This document shows, piece by piece, positions 34,309 through 44,320 of a stretch of 64,000 nucleotides of DNA. The DNA lies in assembly GCF_032911225.1 (NCBI RefSeq), contig NZ_CP136600.1, positions 2,046,001 to 2,110,000 on the forward strand. The letters run 5' to 3'. Below the pieces are notes generated by a model, which was not told the DNA's origin, made no database searches, and saw only the letters and a program-made list of their open reading frames with translations. The stretch is from Thalassotalea fonticola. Lineage in GTDB: Bacteria; Pseudomonadota; Gammaproteobacteria; Enterobacterales; Alteromonadaceae. Position numbers and translations under genes: made by a program. Position 1 is the stretch's first letter. Every line of letters starts with the position of its first letter.

Positions 34309-37197
34309 CTAGTCTTCGTAAGTAGATATAGCTGGACATGAACAAATTAAGTTACGGTCGCCGAATACATCATCGATACGGTTAACCGTTGGCCAGAATT
34401 TGTTTGCTGCTACTGCCGCTACAGGAAATACCGCTTCCTGAATTGTATAGCCACGATCCCAGTTGTTATCAGTAATGTCTGCTAACGTGTGTGGAGCATT
34501 GTGAAGCGGGTTATCTTCAAGTGTCCACTCACCTTGTTCAACTTTACGAATTTCATTACGTATACACGTCATAGCTTCAACAAAACGGTCAAGCTCAACT
34601 TTAGCTTCCGACTCTGTTGGCTCAATCATTAATGTGCCCGCTACCGGGAACGACATTGTTGGTGAATGGAAACCGTAATCCATCAGCCGCTTAGCTACAT
34701 CCATTTCAGTAATGCCTGACGCTTCTTTTAGTGGGCGTAAATCTACAATACACTCATGAGCAACACGGCCATTTTTTCCGGTATATAAAATAGGGAAATG
34801 TTGGCTTAATTTATGGGTTAAGTAGTTGGCATTAGTGATGGCGTATTTAGTTGAATCCGTTACACCTTGTTTGCCTAACATGGCAATGTACATGTAAGAA
34901 ATACACAAAATACCCGCTGAGCCAAATGGTGCAGCCGATACCGCGCCATTACCTTTAGTTGTATCATCAACAGTCACTAATGTGTGATCTGGTAAAAATG
35001 GCGCAAGGTGTGCTTTAACACCGATTGGCCCCATACCTGGGCCACCACCACCGTGTGGAATAGCAAAGGTTTTGTGTAAGTTTAAGTGAGAAACATCAGC
35101 ACCAATATAGCCAGGCGAAGTTATACCTACCTGAGCATTCATGTTAGCGCCATCAAGGTAAACTTGACCGCCGTTGGCGTGAATCAGTTCACAAATTTCA
35201 GCGATTGTTTCTTCGTAAATACCGTGCGTAGATGGGTACGTGATCATGATACAAGCAAGGTTTTCAGAATGCTCTTCTGCTTTTGCTTTTAAATCAGCCA
35301 TATCAACGTTACCGTCTTTGTCACAGGCAGTAACAACTATTTTCATGCCAACCATCTGTGCAGAAGCAGGGTTAGTACCATGTGCTGATGATGGAATTAA
35401 ACAAATGTTACGATGGCTGTCGCCGCGGCTTTGATGATACTTATGAATAGCGATTAAACCTGCGTATTCACCTTGTGCACCAGAGTTTGGCTGCATTGAG
35501 ATGTTGTCATAACCGGTAAGTTCAACTAACCAGTCACCCAACTCATCAATCATATGCTTGTAACCCTGCGCCTGATCAATTGGCGCGAACGGGTGCATGT
35601 TGGCAAATTCTGGCCATGATACCGGGATCATTTGCGCAGTCGCATTAAGTTTCATCGTACATGAGCCTAATGAAATCATTGAATGATTAAGTGCTAAGTC
35701 TTTGTTTTCCAGTTTTTTAATGTAACGTAACATCTCAGTTTCTGAGTGGTACGAGTTAAATACAGGATGAGTTAAAATAGCAGATTCACGTACAAGTGTT
35801 GCCGGAATTGATGAGTGACCACAGTCAATAATAGCCGCATCTAAGGTATCAACGTCTAAGCCGTGGCCTTCGCCAAGTAAAATATCAAATAATACCGACA
35901 CAGCTTCGCGAGTAGTTGTTTCATCAAGAGATACACTTACTTGACCGTCTACGTCAGTACGTAAGTTAACGCCATTGGTTAGGCTACGTGCAACAATTTC
36001 GTCTTTGTTGCTTACACTGAACGTTAAGGTATCAAAATAGTTGGCATGGATTGCTGTTAAGCCTTTTTGCGCAGTACCCAAACATAAAATATCGGTAAAG
36101 CGGTGAATACGCTCAGCAATAATTTTCAAGCCTTTCGGACCATGGTAGATTGCGTAAAACGCTGCCATGTTAGCTAATAATACTTGTGCAGTACAAATGT
36201 TTGAGTTGGCTTTTTCGCGGCGGATATGTTGCTCGCGAGTTTGCATCGCCATACGTAGTGCGTCTTTACCACGAGTATCTTTAGATACACCAATAATACG
36301 ACCTGGTAATGAACGTTTATATTTGTCAGATGTTGTAAAGAATGCAGCGTGCGGTCCGCCGTAGCCCATAGGTACACCAAAACGTTGGCTTGAACCAATA
36401 ACTACGTCGGCGCCGAGATCACCTGGTGCTTTAAGAAGTACAAGTGACATGATATCGGCAGCTACAGCTACAATACCTTTATTAGAGTGCACAGCTTCAA
36501 TAAGCGGGGTAATGTCTGATACTTCACCAGAGGCTGTAGGATATTGTAATAACGCACCAAAAACATTGTGATTAACCACATCTTCGGCAGGACCCATAAC
36601 AAGGTCAAAACCAAACATGTCAGCGCGTTGTTTCACAACGTCTATAGTTTGTGGGTAAACACTGTCGGCAATAAAGAATAAGTTTGATTTTTTATTTTTA
36701 GATACACGCTTGGCTAAAGCCATGGCTTCTGCTGCGGCAGTACCTTCATCTAAAAGTGATGCAGATGCTAAGTCTAAGCCAGTTAAGTCTAAACACATTT
36801 GCTGATAGTTTAATAACGACTCTAAACGACCTTGGGCAATTTCTGGCTGGTAAGGCGTATACGCTGTGTACCAACCTGGATTTTCAAGCACGTTACGTAA
36901 AATTACACCCGGCGTATGCGTTGGATAATAACCTAAACCAATATTTGATTGATTAACCACGTTAAGGCTGGCAACGGCTTTTAAGTCGCTTAATGCTTTA
37001 ACTTCAGTTTTACTGTCACCAATGTTTGGTAAATCGGCTAAACGAATATTGGCAGGTACAATTTCATCAATTAATGCATCAACTGAATCGGCACCAATTT
37101 CCTCTAACATCGCTTTTGTTTGTTCGCTATTCGGGCCAATGTGACGACGAATGAAATTTTGAGTTTGTTCTAACTGAGATAAAGTTTGAGTAGACAT
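34309..37197 (-). CDS. gcvP: Glycine dehydrogenase (P-protein) GcvP
   Basis: At 962 residues this is a full-length homodimer-type P-protein, which decarboxylates glycine and passes the aminomethyl group to the lipoyl arm of GcvH. The PLP lysine is in [20 protein letters not shown] (about residue 710), followed by the C-terminal domain [16 protein letters not shown]. It is the last gene of gcvTHP, 146 nt after gcvH. A partial terminator-like hairpin in that gap could set its level. Confidence 0.97.
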   Translation of the reverse strand: MSTQTLSQLEQTQNFIRRHIGPNSEQTKAMLEEIGADSVDALIDEIVPANIRLADLPNIGDSKTEVKALSDLKAVASLNVVNQSNIGLGYYPTHTPGVILRNVLENPGWYTAYTPYQPEIAQGRLESLLNYQQMCLDLTGLDLASASLLDEGTAAAEAMALAKRVSKNKKSNLFFIADSVYPQTIDVVKQRADMFGFDLVMGPAEDVVNHNVFGALLQYPTASGEVSDITPLIEAVHSNKGIVAVAADIMSLVLLKAPGDLGADVVIGSSQRFGVPMGYGGPHAAFFTTSDKYKRSLPGRIIGVSKDTRGKDALRMAMQTREQHIRREKANSNICTAQVLLANMAAFYAIYHGPKGLKIIAERIHRFTDILCLGTAQKGLTAIHANYFDTLTFSVSNKDEIVARSLTNGVNLRTDVDGQVSVSLDETTTREAVSVLFDILLGEGHGLDVDTLDAAIIDCGHSSIPATLVRESAILTHPVFNSYHSETEMLRYIKKLENKDLALNHSMISLGSCTMKLNATAQMIPVSWPEFANMHPFAPIDQAQGYKHMIDELGDWLVELTGYDNISMQPNSGAQGEYAGLIAIHKYHQSRGDSHRNICLIPSSAHGTNPASAQMVGMKIVVTACDKDGNVDMADLKAKAEEHSENLACIMITYPSTHGIYEETIAEICELIHANGGQVYLDGANMNAQVGITSPGYIGADVSHLNLHKTFAIPHGGGGPGMGPIGVKAHLAPFLPDHTLVTVDDTTKGNGAVSAAPFGSAGILCISYMYIAMLGKQGVTDSTKYAITNANYLTHKLSQHFPILYTGKNGRVAHECIVDLRPLKEASGITEMDVAKRLMDYGFHSPTMSFPVAGTLMIEPTESEAKVELDRFVEAMTCIRNEIRKVEQGEWTLEDNPLHNAPHTLADITDNNWDRGYTIQEAVFPVAAVAANKFWPTVNRIDDVFGDRNLICSCPAISTYED

Positions 37198-37295
37198 AAC
37201 ATCACTTACTTAATAAAAAATTAAATACATTAATAATCCCCTACTTAACGCAATATTTATACTTGCCGATTTAGCTAGGGTATTATTAAAACAAT

Positions 37296-37321
37296 AAACC
37301 CCAAGCAGTTGCTCAGGGTTT
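37296..37321 (-). terminator. Leaky terminator-like hairpin between gcvH and gcvP
   Basis: On the minus strand AAACCC...GGGTTT closes a stem extended by GAGCA/TGCTT pairs with two G-U wobbles, followed by ATTGTTTTAAT. The T-run is interrupted, so read-through into gcvP is expected. It may lower gcvP relative to gcvTH. Confidence 0.4.
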
Positions 37322-37343
37322 ATAAGCTATTGATTAATTAGAC

Positions 37344-37733
37344 TTATTCGTCATCAATTGAGCTAGCGTAACCTTCAGCATCTAATAATGCGTCAAGTTC
37401 AGCGGCGTCATCTAATTTAACTTTGAATAACCAACCGTCGCCAAACGCGTCAGAGTTAACTAGCTCTGGTGAATCTTCAAGGTCTTCGTTAACTTCGACA
37501 ACTTCACCAGAAACAGGTGCGTAAATATCAGAAGCGGCTTTAACAGACTCAGCTACCGCTACGTCGTCACCAGTACTGATTTCATCACCAACATCTGGCA
37601 ATTCAACAAATACCATATCACCTAAAAGCCCTTGTGCGTGCTCGGTAATACCGATTGTCACGGTACCGTCACCTTCGTTACGTACCCACTCGTGCGACGT
37701 TGCATATTTTAACTCAGAAGGAATGTTGCTCAT
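37344..37733 (-). CDS. gcvH: Glycine cleavage system H protein GcvH
   Basis: This 129-residue lipoyl carrier shuttles the methylamine group between P, T and L proteins. The lipoylated lysine is in [15 protein letters not shown] (about residue 65), and [19 protein letters not shown] is diagnostic. It sits between gcvT and gcvP, 186 nt after gcvT. The L protein (lipoamide dehydrogenase) is not in this window. Confidence 0.97.
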   Translation of the reverse strand: MSNIPSELKYATSHEWVRNEGDGTVTIGITEHAQGLLGDMVFVELPDVGDEISTGDDVAVAESVKAASDIYAPVSGEVVEVNEDLEDSPELVNSDAFGDGWLFKVKLDDAAELDALLDAEGYASSIDDE

Positions 37734-37919
37734 TTTTTTGTTTCCTAATAATTTTAAATTTAAATCTGTTAATAAAGCATTGAAATTGTTTACTCAAATA
37801 AACTGTTGGTATTTAGCCAAACTGCTAGCTTTAAGCCAACCTAATAATATTCTAGCCAAACAATTTCATATTGGAATTAGTTTTTCTGATATTTATAGAA
37901 ATATCTTTTTAAAAGTGTC

Positions 37920-39008
37920 TTAAAATACTTTTTTACCGTTTCTAACAAAGCTTGGTCTAATAACCTTTACATCAACCAATTTCTTACGCATTTCCACTTG
38001 CACAGTTTCTTCTAACTTAACTGCACGAGGTACTCTTGCCATTGCAATTGAGTGGCCTAACGTTGGTGAAAATGTACCGGAGGTAATAACGCCTTCGCCA
38101 TGTTCAGTAATCACTTTTAAACCTGTACGCAATACACCTTTCGCTTCCATCACTAAACCAACAAGTTTGTGTTGATCGCCTGCGGCGCGCTGTTGGCTCA
38201 ATACGTCACGACCAATAAAGTCGCGTTCGATTGGCTCCCAGCTAATTGTCCACGCCATGTTAGCAGCAAGTGGTGATACGGTTTCATCCATATCTAAACC
38301 GTAAAGGTTCATGCCAGCTTCTAAACGTAGTGTATCGCGAGCACCTAAGCCACATGGTGCTACGCCAGCATCAACAAGTTGTTGCCAAAAATCGGCAGCC
38401 ATATCTGCTGGTAACGCAATTTCGTAACCATTTTCGCCGGTGTAACCGGTAGTAGCAATAAACAAATCGCCCGCTTGTACGCTAAAGAATGGCTTCATAC
38501 CATCAACGGCAGCGGTTTGTTCTGCAGTTAAAAGAGTAGCAACTTTAGCTTTAGCTTGCGGGCCTTGAATAGCAATCATGGCAAATTCAGGACGTTCGGT
38601 AATTGTTACAGAGTAATCTGCGGCTTGCTTGTTGATCCAAGCTAAATCTTTAATGCGTGTTGCCGAGTTAACAACTAAACGGTATTCAGTATCGGTGTAG
38701 AAGTAAACGATCAAATCATCAATTACACCGCCTTCTTCATTACACATTCCGGTATAAAGAGCTTTACCGGCAACTTCTAACTTTGCCACGTCGTTAATTA
38801 CTAAACGACGTAAGAATGCTTTGGCATCGCTACCTTGCACATCAACAATAGTCATGTGTGACACATCAAACATGCCAGCATCGTTACGAACAGCATGATG
38901 CTCTTCAATTTGCGAGCCATAGTTAATTGGCATGTCCCAGCCGTAGAAATCAACCATTTTTGCGCCGCACTCTAGGTGTTTAGCGTGTAATACCGTTTTA
39001 TTAGTCAT
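37920..39008 (-). CDS. gcvT: Aminomethyltransferase (T-protein) GcvT
   Basis: The 362-residue T-protein transfers the methylene group from the lipoyl arm to tetrahydrofolate. Typical motifs are [43 protein letters not shown] and [17 protein letters not shown], with the catalytic Asp in the first half. First gene of gcvTHP; a promoter lies about 110 bp upstream. Confidence 0.97.
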   Translation of the reverse strand: MTNKTVLHAKHLECGAKMVDFYGWDMPINYGSQIEEHHAVRNDAGMFDVSHMTIVDVQGSDAKAFLRRLVINDVAKLEVAGKALYTGMCNEEGGVIDDLIVYFYTDTEYRLVVNSATRIKDLAWINKQAADYSVTITERPEFAMIAIQGPQAKAKVATLLTAEQTAAVDGMKPFFSVQAGDLFIATTGYTGENGYEIALPADMAADFWQQLVDAGVAPCGLGARDTLRLEAGMNLYGLDMDETVSPLAANMAWTISWEPIERDFIGRDVLSQQRAAGDQHKLVGLVMEAKGVLRTGLKVITEHGEGVITSGTFSPTLGHSIAMARVPRAVKLEETVQVEMRKKLVDVKVIRPSFVRNGKKVF

Positions 39009-39069
39009 TATGTTTTCACTTTTAACTTTGGGTTAGTTCAGATTATGAAGCTGAAATCTAACGCTTTGT

Positions 39070-39099
39070 CGATTTAGTAACCGAAAATCGACTAAATCG
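39070..39099 (-). promoter_or_regulatory. Leader inverted repeat upstream of gcvT
   Basis: CGATTTAGT (39070-39078) and ACTAAATCG (39091-39099) form a perfect 9-bp inverted repeat in the 5' untranslated region, just downstream of the predicted promoter. It could be a repressor site or an RNA hairpin. The core motifs of a glycine riboswitch were not found. Confidence 0.4.
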
Positions 39100-39118
39100 T
39101 TACGAAAATTTGCCGCAG

Positions 39119-39147
39119 ATTATACGCCGGAGTTTATCTTCGATCAA
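39119..39147 (-). promoter_or_regulatory. Sigma-70 promoter of gcvTHP
   Basis: On the minus strand TTGATC (39147-39142) is separated by exactly 17 bp from TATAAT (39124-39119), a perfect -10 hexamer. The pair lies about 110 bp before the gcvT ATG. The rest of 39148-39335 is AT-rich with no other feature that I can support. Confidence 0.7.
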
Positions 39148-39335
39148 TTCAAAACAGTCATTTTTAAAACAAAAACCCGTCAATTAAAATATTTCAGTAT
39201 ATAATTCTACAACAAAGACGCAATCCGAATTTAATTTTGCATCATGGAATTTATAAATCAATAATGTTGAGACATTTCCGTTTTTTATATCAAAGTATTA
39301 TATCCGCTGCCATTCAAGATGCAGGTTTCAGGGTA

Positions 39336-40565
39336 TTAGAGTGGATCTTTTACTTTCGAAAGCTCAGGTAAATCTGCAGTTTGCCCCATAGCTTGCTTGA
39401 TTAATATTTGCTTTAACGGTGAAATATTATTTATTAATGACATTCCCATACCACGGACAAATTTAGGCAATACTTGCTGTAAACTAAAGCCTTGTTTGAT
39501 CGACTCCATGGCCGCGATCATGTCAGTAGCGTCGCTCTTACGCCAGCGACTGAAGTGGCCAAGTAATTTACTATCGTTTAATTCTTTACCGGCAAATACA
39601 GTAGCAGCAAGAGTTTGTGCTAATGCAGAGGCATCCACTAAACCTAAGTTAACGCCCTGCCCGGCAAGAGGGTGAATGGTATGTGCTGCATCGCCAATAA
39701 GTATGACTCTGTCTTTTACAAATTCACGGGCAATGCGCATGGTTAATGGAAAGCTTACTCGCTCGCTTTGCAACGACACTTGGCCAAGTTTGCCATCACT
39801 TGCTGCTGTAATTTCTTTATTAAACTCTGCAGCTGAAAGCGTTTTTACTCGCATCGCCTCTTCTGGTGGTAATGACCAAACAATAGAACATGTATTTTTT
39901 TGATACAGCGGTAAAAAGGCTAAAGGGCCAGCATTTAAAAATACTTGCCAGGCCGTGTTTTGGTGGCCTTGGCTGCACTCTACACTTGCTACTACGGCAT
40001 GATGATCATAATCACGAAAGGTCATCGCCATATCAAGTTGTTTGCGCACCCATGAATTTGCGCCATCGGCACCAATTACCAGTTTGGCAATTATAGGTGT
40101 GTGCTCAGTAAAGCTTAAGAATACTTCGCTTTCGCCAACACCAATACTGGTTAATGTTTGTTTTATCAGCGTTATGTTGTCATGGATTTGGGCCGTTTGG
40201 TAAAGGGCATTGCGAATCACATCATTTTCAATAATTGTGCCTAAGCAATCATCATTACTGGCCGAGTTAGGTAAGTCAGTTAAGTCGAAATCGACATGGC
40301 CAAAGCCATCTTTGTCCCATACATGCATATTGGTATAGGCTTGCGCGCGTATATTAGTAATGTCTGCCCACACCCCTAAGTTGGTGAACAATTGCTTACT
40401 CGCATCGTTAATTGCACTCACTCTTAAATGAGGTGCAGCACCGATAGGATTTAACGGCTGGCTGTCGATAATGGCTATTTTTAACGGTGTTTGTTTGCAG
40501 ATAGCGAGTGCTGCCGTTAAGCCCACCATGCCACCACCAACAATAACAATATCGAAACTTTGCAT
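39336..40565 (-). CDS. ubiI: UbiI/VisC-type ubiquinone hydroxylase
   Basis: This 409-residue FAD monooxygenase of the UbiH/COQ6 family carries the Rossmann motif DIVIVGGGMVGLTAALA, a central GADGANSWVRKQ, and the FAD-ribityl motif RVILIGDAAHTIHPLAGQGV (about residue 290). UbiI hydroxylates C5 of the quinone ring. Position between ubiH and gcvTHP copies the E. coli order ubiH-ubiI-gcvTHP. A 262-bp gap holding a 48-bp repeat separates it from ubiH. Confidence 0.85.
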   Translation of the reverse strand: MQSFDIVIVGGGMVGLTAALAICKQTPLKIAIIDSQPLNPIGAAPHLRVSAINDASKQLFTNLGVWADITNIRAQAYTNMHVWDKDGFGHVDFDLTDLPNSASNDDCLGTIIENDVIRNALYQTAQIHDNITLIKQTLTSIGVGESEVFLSFTEHTPIIAKLVIGADGANSWVRKQLDMAMTFRDYDHHAVVASVECSQGHQNTAWQVFLNAGPLAFLPLYQKNTCSIVWSLPPEEAMRVKTLSAAEFNKEITAASDGKLGQVSLQSERVSFPLTMRIAREFVKDRVILIGDAAHTIHPLAGQGVNLGLVDASALAQTLAATVFAGKELNDSKLLGHFSRWRKSDATDMIAAMESIKQGFSLQQVLPKFVRGMGMSLINNISPLKQILIKQAMGQTADLPELSKVKDPL

Positions 40566-40600
40566 TTATTTTTCTTTCCTTCGGTTTATAACTTTACTGT

Positions 40601-40622
40601 AGACCCTGAAATAAACTCAGGG
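40601..40622. repeat. Partial copy of the 48-bp element
   Basis: AGACCCTGAAATAAACTCAG plus GG resembles one end (AGACCCTGAAACGAGTTCAGGG, inverted relative to copy A) of the intergenic element described at 40733. It is divergent and incomplete. Confidence 0.45.
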
Positions 40623-40732
40623 AATGGTGGGCTTATTACATTCAATTTCCTGAGTGTTATTCCAGTTCCTAAACGGTATCTAGCAAACGTTACTACATTT
40701 ACCAAATAACGTTTCACTGATAGACGCACTAC

Positions 40733-40780
40733 TTCCTGAACTCGATACGTTAGTATCGCCCTGAACTCGTTTCAGGGTCT
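40733..40780 (+). repeat. 48-bp palindrome-containing intergenic repeat, copy A
   Basis: The unit begins TTCCTGAACTCG, has an inner stem CGATAC-GTTA-GTATCG, and ends CCCTGAACTCGTTTCAGGG with a second stem (CCTGAA/TTCAGG). This copy follows ubiH on the minus strand. It is identical over 48 bp to copies at 42094 (inverted) and 56048, so it is a small mobile-like or REP-like family. Confidence 0.8.
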
Positions 40781-40800
40781 GGTCTTCTTTTCTCGTTTCT

Positions 40801-40828
40801 AGCTTCTAGCTTCTAGCTTCTAGCTTCT
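40801..40828 (+). repeat. Four tandem AGCTTCT heptamers
   Basis: Four exact 7-nt copies run 40801-40828 and touch the ubiH stop codon. They follow a TTTCTCGTTTCT tract that recurs next to other copies of the element (see 42181, 56106, 58728, 60183). It is prone to slippage. Confidence 0.75.
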
Positions 40829-42030
40829 TAGCGAGTATGCCCCATAGTCTTCTCAGCCAGAGCCTTCTTCAACGGAGCAATATAATTTAACACTTTCAAC
40901 CCCACACCTCGGCCAACAACCAGCGGTAAATGCTTATTCGAGAACAGGTGCACTAAAGAATCAGTTAAAGCAATAACTTGGCTATGATCATCGCTGCGCT
41001 TATCAGCATAGCCTCTCAACTGTTTATGCGCACCAATGTCGGCGTTTTCACTAAGAGCTTGCTCTATGGTTTGTGTCATTTGTTTCACATCACGCATGCC
41101 CAAGTTAAAGCCTTGGCCAGCAATTGGGTGCAGAGTATGTGAGGCATTACCAATCAGCGCCATGCGATGATGAGTTTGCTCATCAGCCTGAATTAGTTTT
41201 AACGGAAAACTAAAGCGTTTACCTACCTGGCTAAAACTGCCAAGCCAACTGCCAAATGCACGTTCTAATTGCTTAGCAAAATTATCATCACTTAACGCCA
41301 TTAATGATTCGACCTGCTCTGGCGTTACAGTCCAAACCAGCGAACATCTATCGTCGGTCATTGGTAACATCGCCAAAGGCCCATATTCAGTAAAGCGCTC
41401 AAACGCTCTGCCTTTGTGTGCTTTACTTGGGCTTACATTGGCAATTATGGCGACTTGTTGATAATCAAATTGTTGAATTGAAATTTTAGCTTGTTGACGA
41501 CATACCGACTGGCCACCATCACAGCCAAGCAATAAGCTTGCATTTAGGCAGTTGCCATTTGCTAAAAGCACAGTTACTGCATTTGTTTGCCATTGAATAT
41601 TAGTAATGCTTTGCCCTTCAATAAAGTGCACATTAGGGCATTGCTTTAATGCTGATATCAAGCAATTACCTATGGCTTGCATCTCACTGACAAAACCTAA
41701 CGCACAAACATTATAATCAGCGGCATTAATTCTCGCCTTGCCATAAAAACCGCGATCAGAAATATGGATATCTGCAATCGCCATGGCATCAGGTTTTAAC
41801 GCCTGCCACACACCGAGTTCTTGCAGATAAGTAGCCGTACCATGGGATAAGGCAATAACTCTGGCATCATAACTTTTTGGTAAATTATCGTTAATCGCAT
41901 ACGCTTCAACAACGGCAATAGATAACTTACTACCATCTGCTTTACTAAGTTTTGACAACGCTAACGCCATACTTGCGCCAGCTAAGCCAGCGCCAGATAT
42001 GATTACGTCGTAATGTGTTGCTGTTGTCAT
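40828..42030 (-). CDS. ubiH: 2-octaprenyl-6-methoxyphenol hydroxylase UbiH
   Basis: This 400-residue FAD monooxygenase hydroxylates the ubiquinone ring at C1 (the UbiH step). It has the N-terminal FAD site DVIISGAGLAGASMALAL, LLGCDGGQSVCRQQ in the middle and RMALIGNASHTLHPIAGQGF at the C-terminal FAD motif, where N replaces the usual D of GDAAH. Order pepP-ubiH-ubiI is conserved. Repeat copies A and B lie in opposite orientation on either side of the gene. Confidence 0.87.
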   Translation of the reverse strand: MTTATHYDVIISGAGLAGASMALALSKLSKADGSKLSIAVVEAYAINDNLPKSYDARVIALSHGTATYLQELGVWQALKPDAMAIADIHISDRGFYGKARINAADYNVCALGFVSEMQAIGNCLISALKQCPNVHFIEGQSITNIQWQTNAVTVLLANGNCLNASLLLGCDGGQSVCRQQAKISIQQFDYQQVAIIANVSPSKAHKGRAFERFTEYGPLAMLPMTDDRCSLVWTVTPEQVESLMALSDDNFAKQLERAFGSWLGSFSQVGKRFSFPLKLIQADEQTHHRMALIGNASHTLHPIAGQGFNLGMRDVKQMTQTIEQALSENADIGAHKQLRGYADKRSDDHSQVIALTDSLVHLFSNKHLPLVVGRGVGLKVLNYIAPLKKALAEKTMGHTR

Positions 42031-42061
42031 TAATTAACCTTTTTTAAAAAGATATGAGAGG

Positions 42062-42141
42062 ATAGAAACGAGAAACGAAGTGCAGATCCTGATAGACCCT
42101 GAAACGAGTTCAGGGCGATACTAACGTATCGAGTTCAGGAA
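42062..42141 (-). repeat. 48-bp intergenic repeat, copy B (inverted), with tail
   Basis: Positions 42094-42141 are the exact reverse complement of the 40733 copy. To its left, 42062-42093 is the reverse complement of the TATCAGGATCTGC...TTCGTTTCTCGTTTCT tail that follows copy C at 56096, with a single change in the middle. So copies B and C share the longer module. Confidence 0.8.
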
Positions 42142-42180
42142 GTAGAGGAATTGTAGATTCAATTAACATTACCAATACCC

Positions 42181-42216
42181 GCTCTTCGTTTCTCGTTTCT
42201 CTTTTCTCGTCTCTAG
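42181..42216 (+). repeat. GCTCTTCGTTTCTCG tail repeat after pepP
   Basis: GCTCTTCGTTTCTCGTTTCT followed by CTTTTCTCGTCTCTAG lies directly before the pepP stop codon. The same opening occurs after yqgE (56106), after metK (58728) and, inverted, after the ALDH7 gene (60201). Confidence 0.65.
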
Positions 42217-42219
42217 CTT

Positions 42220-43545
42220 TTAACCCTTCATCACGGCTTCAATGTCGCTAATAGTTTTCGGGGCATTAACCGTTAAGTTTTCATAACCCGTGTCGGTTAC
42301 CAAGATATTATCTTCAATGCGAACCCCTAAGCCTTGCCATTTGTCATCAACAGCGGCATCGCTGTCTATATATAAACCAGGTTCAATGGTCATCACCATA
42401 CCAGGTTCAAAACTGCGTAATTGTCTGCGGTTTTCATCCATATGATAATCGCCAACATCGTGTACGTCTAAGCCAAGCCAATGCCCTAAACCATGAATAA
42501 AATATTTTTTACAGGCTTTGTCTTCAATAAGACTGTCTAAATCACCTTCTAATAAGCCAAGTTCTAATAAGCCTTCGGTTAAAACAACATTAACTATGTC
42601 GTTTAATTCAGCAAAATTAGCACCAGGTTTAATTGCCGCAATGGCAGCCATTTGTGATTTCAGTACTAAATTATAAAGCGCCGCTTGCTCAGTATTAAAC
42701 TTACCGTTTACCGGAAAAGTACGGGTAATATCGGCGGCATAGCCCGCCAATTCGGCCCCGGCATCAATTAATAACAAATCATCATCAATTAACACTTCAT
42801 CATTATCGGTATAATGTAAAATAGTGGCGTTTTCACCACCACCAACAATAGAGCCATAAGCAGCAGTACGAGCACCACTGGAAGCAAACTCGTGTAGTAT
42901 TTCGGCTTCAACCTGGTATTCAAATACGCCCTGTTTGGTAAACTCCATTGCTCGTTTATGCGCATTACCCGAAATAACATTAGCTTCGCGCATTACTTGA
43001 ATTTCAGCGTCTGATTTGATTAAACGCATTTCATCAATCATATTACGGGTATCAACAATGGTATTTGGCGCAGACAAACCTTGTTTTGCCCCGCCGCGTA
43101 ATACGTCTAAACAAGCAAACACTAAACGGTCAAATTCGTCTTGTGCGCCTTGGGCAAACAACAACGTTTGCTTGGCATTAATGTACATGGGTAATACTTG
43201 TTCTAACTCATCTAAGGTATAGGTTAAGTCAAATGCGTAATCAGTTTGTGCTTTTTCCGCGCCGACTCTGCGGCCATGCCACACTTCTTGCTCTGGATCT
43301 TTATCACGGCAAAATAAAACAGACTCAAATTCATCGCCTTTAACTAATACCAATAATGCATCAGGCTCATGAAAACCGGTTAAGTAATAAAAATCTTTGT
43401 CTTGGCAAAATAAAAATTCAGTATCACGTGAACGAGTCACTTCTTTATTTGCAGGAATTAATGCCACAGAATTATCGGGCATTTGGGCAAGGAGTTTTTC
43501 GCGGCGAGCAACAAATTCGCTCACGTCAATTTTGGTATGTTTCAT
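42220..43545 (-). CDS. pepP: Xaa-Pro aminopeptidase PepP
   Basis: The 441-residue creatinase-fold peptidase removes N-terminal residues before proline. Metal ligands are visible: two Asp in LLIDAGAELAGYAADITRTF, His in HGLGHWLGLDVHDVG, and two Glu in MTIEPGLYI and LGVRIEDNILVT. It follows ygfB by 18 nt and precedes ubiH, as in E. coli. Confidence 0.95.
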   Translation of the reverse strand: MKHTKIDVSEFVARREKLLAQMPDNSVALIPANKEVTRSRDTEFLFCQDKDFYYLTGFHEPDALLVLVKGDEFESVLFCRDKDPEQEVWHGRRVGAEKAQTDYAFDLTYTLDELEQVLPMYINAKQTLLFAQGAQDEFDRLVFACLDVLRGGAKQGLSAPNTIVDTRNMIDEMRLIKSDAEIQVMREANVISGNAHKRAMEFTKQGVFEYQVEAEILHEFASSGARTAAYGSIVGGGENATILHYTDNDEVLIDDDLLLIDAGAELAGYAADITRTFPVNGKFNTEQAALYNLVLKSQMAAIAAIKPGANFAELNDIVNVVLTEGLLELGLLEGDLDSLIEDKACKKYFIHGLGHWLGLDVHDVGDYHMDENRRQLRSFEPGMVMTIEPGLYIDSDAAVDDKWQGLGVRIEDNILVTDTGYENLTVNAPKTISDIEAVMKG

Positions 43546-43563
43546 AATAAATGTTTAATTTGT

Positions 43564-44133
43564 CTAGTGTATGGTGTTTTCTGGGTTATTCGCTTCAGGT
43601 TTTGCACCTAATTCGGCAAAACATAACAAAGCAGAAATGCGAACATATTCTAAAATTTCATAGTAAGCATTTTCAGTTTCTTCATCTTCATCTAATTCAC
43701 TTGAAAGATTGGCAATATCGCCAAAGTCTTTAATGATTTCGGCGACATCTTCAGAAAATTTAGATTTATCTTTTTGTTGTAAACCAAAGCCCAGGTTAAA
43801 CCCTTGTACCCACAAGCTAAGCGCAGGTCCACGTTCCACCATAGCCTCGTCATCATCAGGCAATAACAATTGAAAGCTAAAATTGTCATCAAGAACTGCT
43901 TGCCAAATATCACCATACAACTGCTTCAACAAGTCTTTCAGGTTTTTACCCAAGCCTTCTCCATTATTGAAAAAGTCGCTAACCAGAGACAAGTAGCTGT
44001 CATCTTCAAACTCAAAACCGGAACTAATAATACCGGTTAATAAGCCATGAATTTCAGAGGCACTGCCTTGAAAATTTTCACCACCAAGGGCCGCTTGCAC
44101 ATTAGCAAAACTTAAAGATGTTTGTTCTGTCAT
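43564..44133 (-). CDS. ygfB: UPF0149 family protein YgfB
   Basis: This 189-residue acidic helical protein has the UPF0149 pattern (ASEIHGLLTGIISSGFEFED, then FNLGFGLQQKDKS). The family is small, conserved and not enzymatic. First gene of the ygfB-pepP pair. In E. coli zapA and 6S RNA lie on the other side; here 6S RNA is present but zapA is not. Confidence 0.9.
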   Translation of the reverse strand: MTEQTSLSFANVQAALGGENFQGSASEIHGLLTGIISSGFEFEDDSYLSLVSDFFNNGEGLGKNLKDLLKQLYGDIWQAVLDDNFSFQLLLPDDDEAMVERGPALSLWVQGFNLGFGLQQKDKSKFSEDVAEIIKDFGDIANLSSELDEDEETENAYYEILEYVRISALLCFAELGAKPEANNPENTIH

Positions 44134-44308
44134 TTATTTATATTCACTGTAAAAATTATCTTATAATCCTAACACTCAAAGCACAATTGGACCAGTTATA
44201 TCCCCTGGGTAGAATATTTTATAAGCGTTATTTGGTTGTTATTTAACAAATATTTGATTAGGGATAAGATATTCAAAATTTTTCTACATTTCCTTAGTAT
44301 ATCTACGT

Positions 44309-44314
44309 TATAAT
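44309..44314 (+). promoter_or_regulatory. -10 element of the 6S RNA gene
   Basis: TATAAT at 44309-44314 lies 6-7 nt before the first base of the predicted 6S RNA. No good -35 is visible at 17-18 bp. Neighbouring 44134-44308 is AT-rich and shows no gene. Confidence 0.6.
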
Positions 44315-44320
44315 AAAAGC

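Noticed and set aside
36174..36398. ORF antiparallel or alternate-frame to gcvP
   Set aside because: Shadow of gcvP in another frame; composition follows gcvP codons.
39009..39335. Glycine riboswitch before gcvT
   Set aside because: I looked for the conserved core motifs of the glycine aptamer in the leader and did not find them; the leader after the predicted promoter is only about 100 nt.
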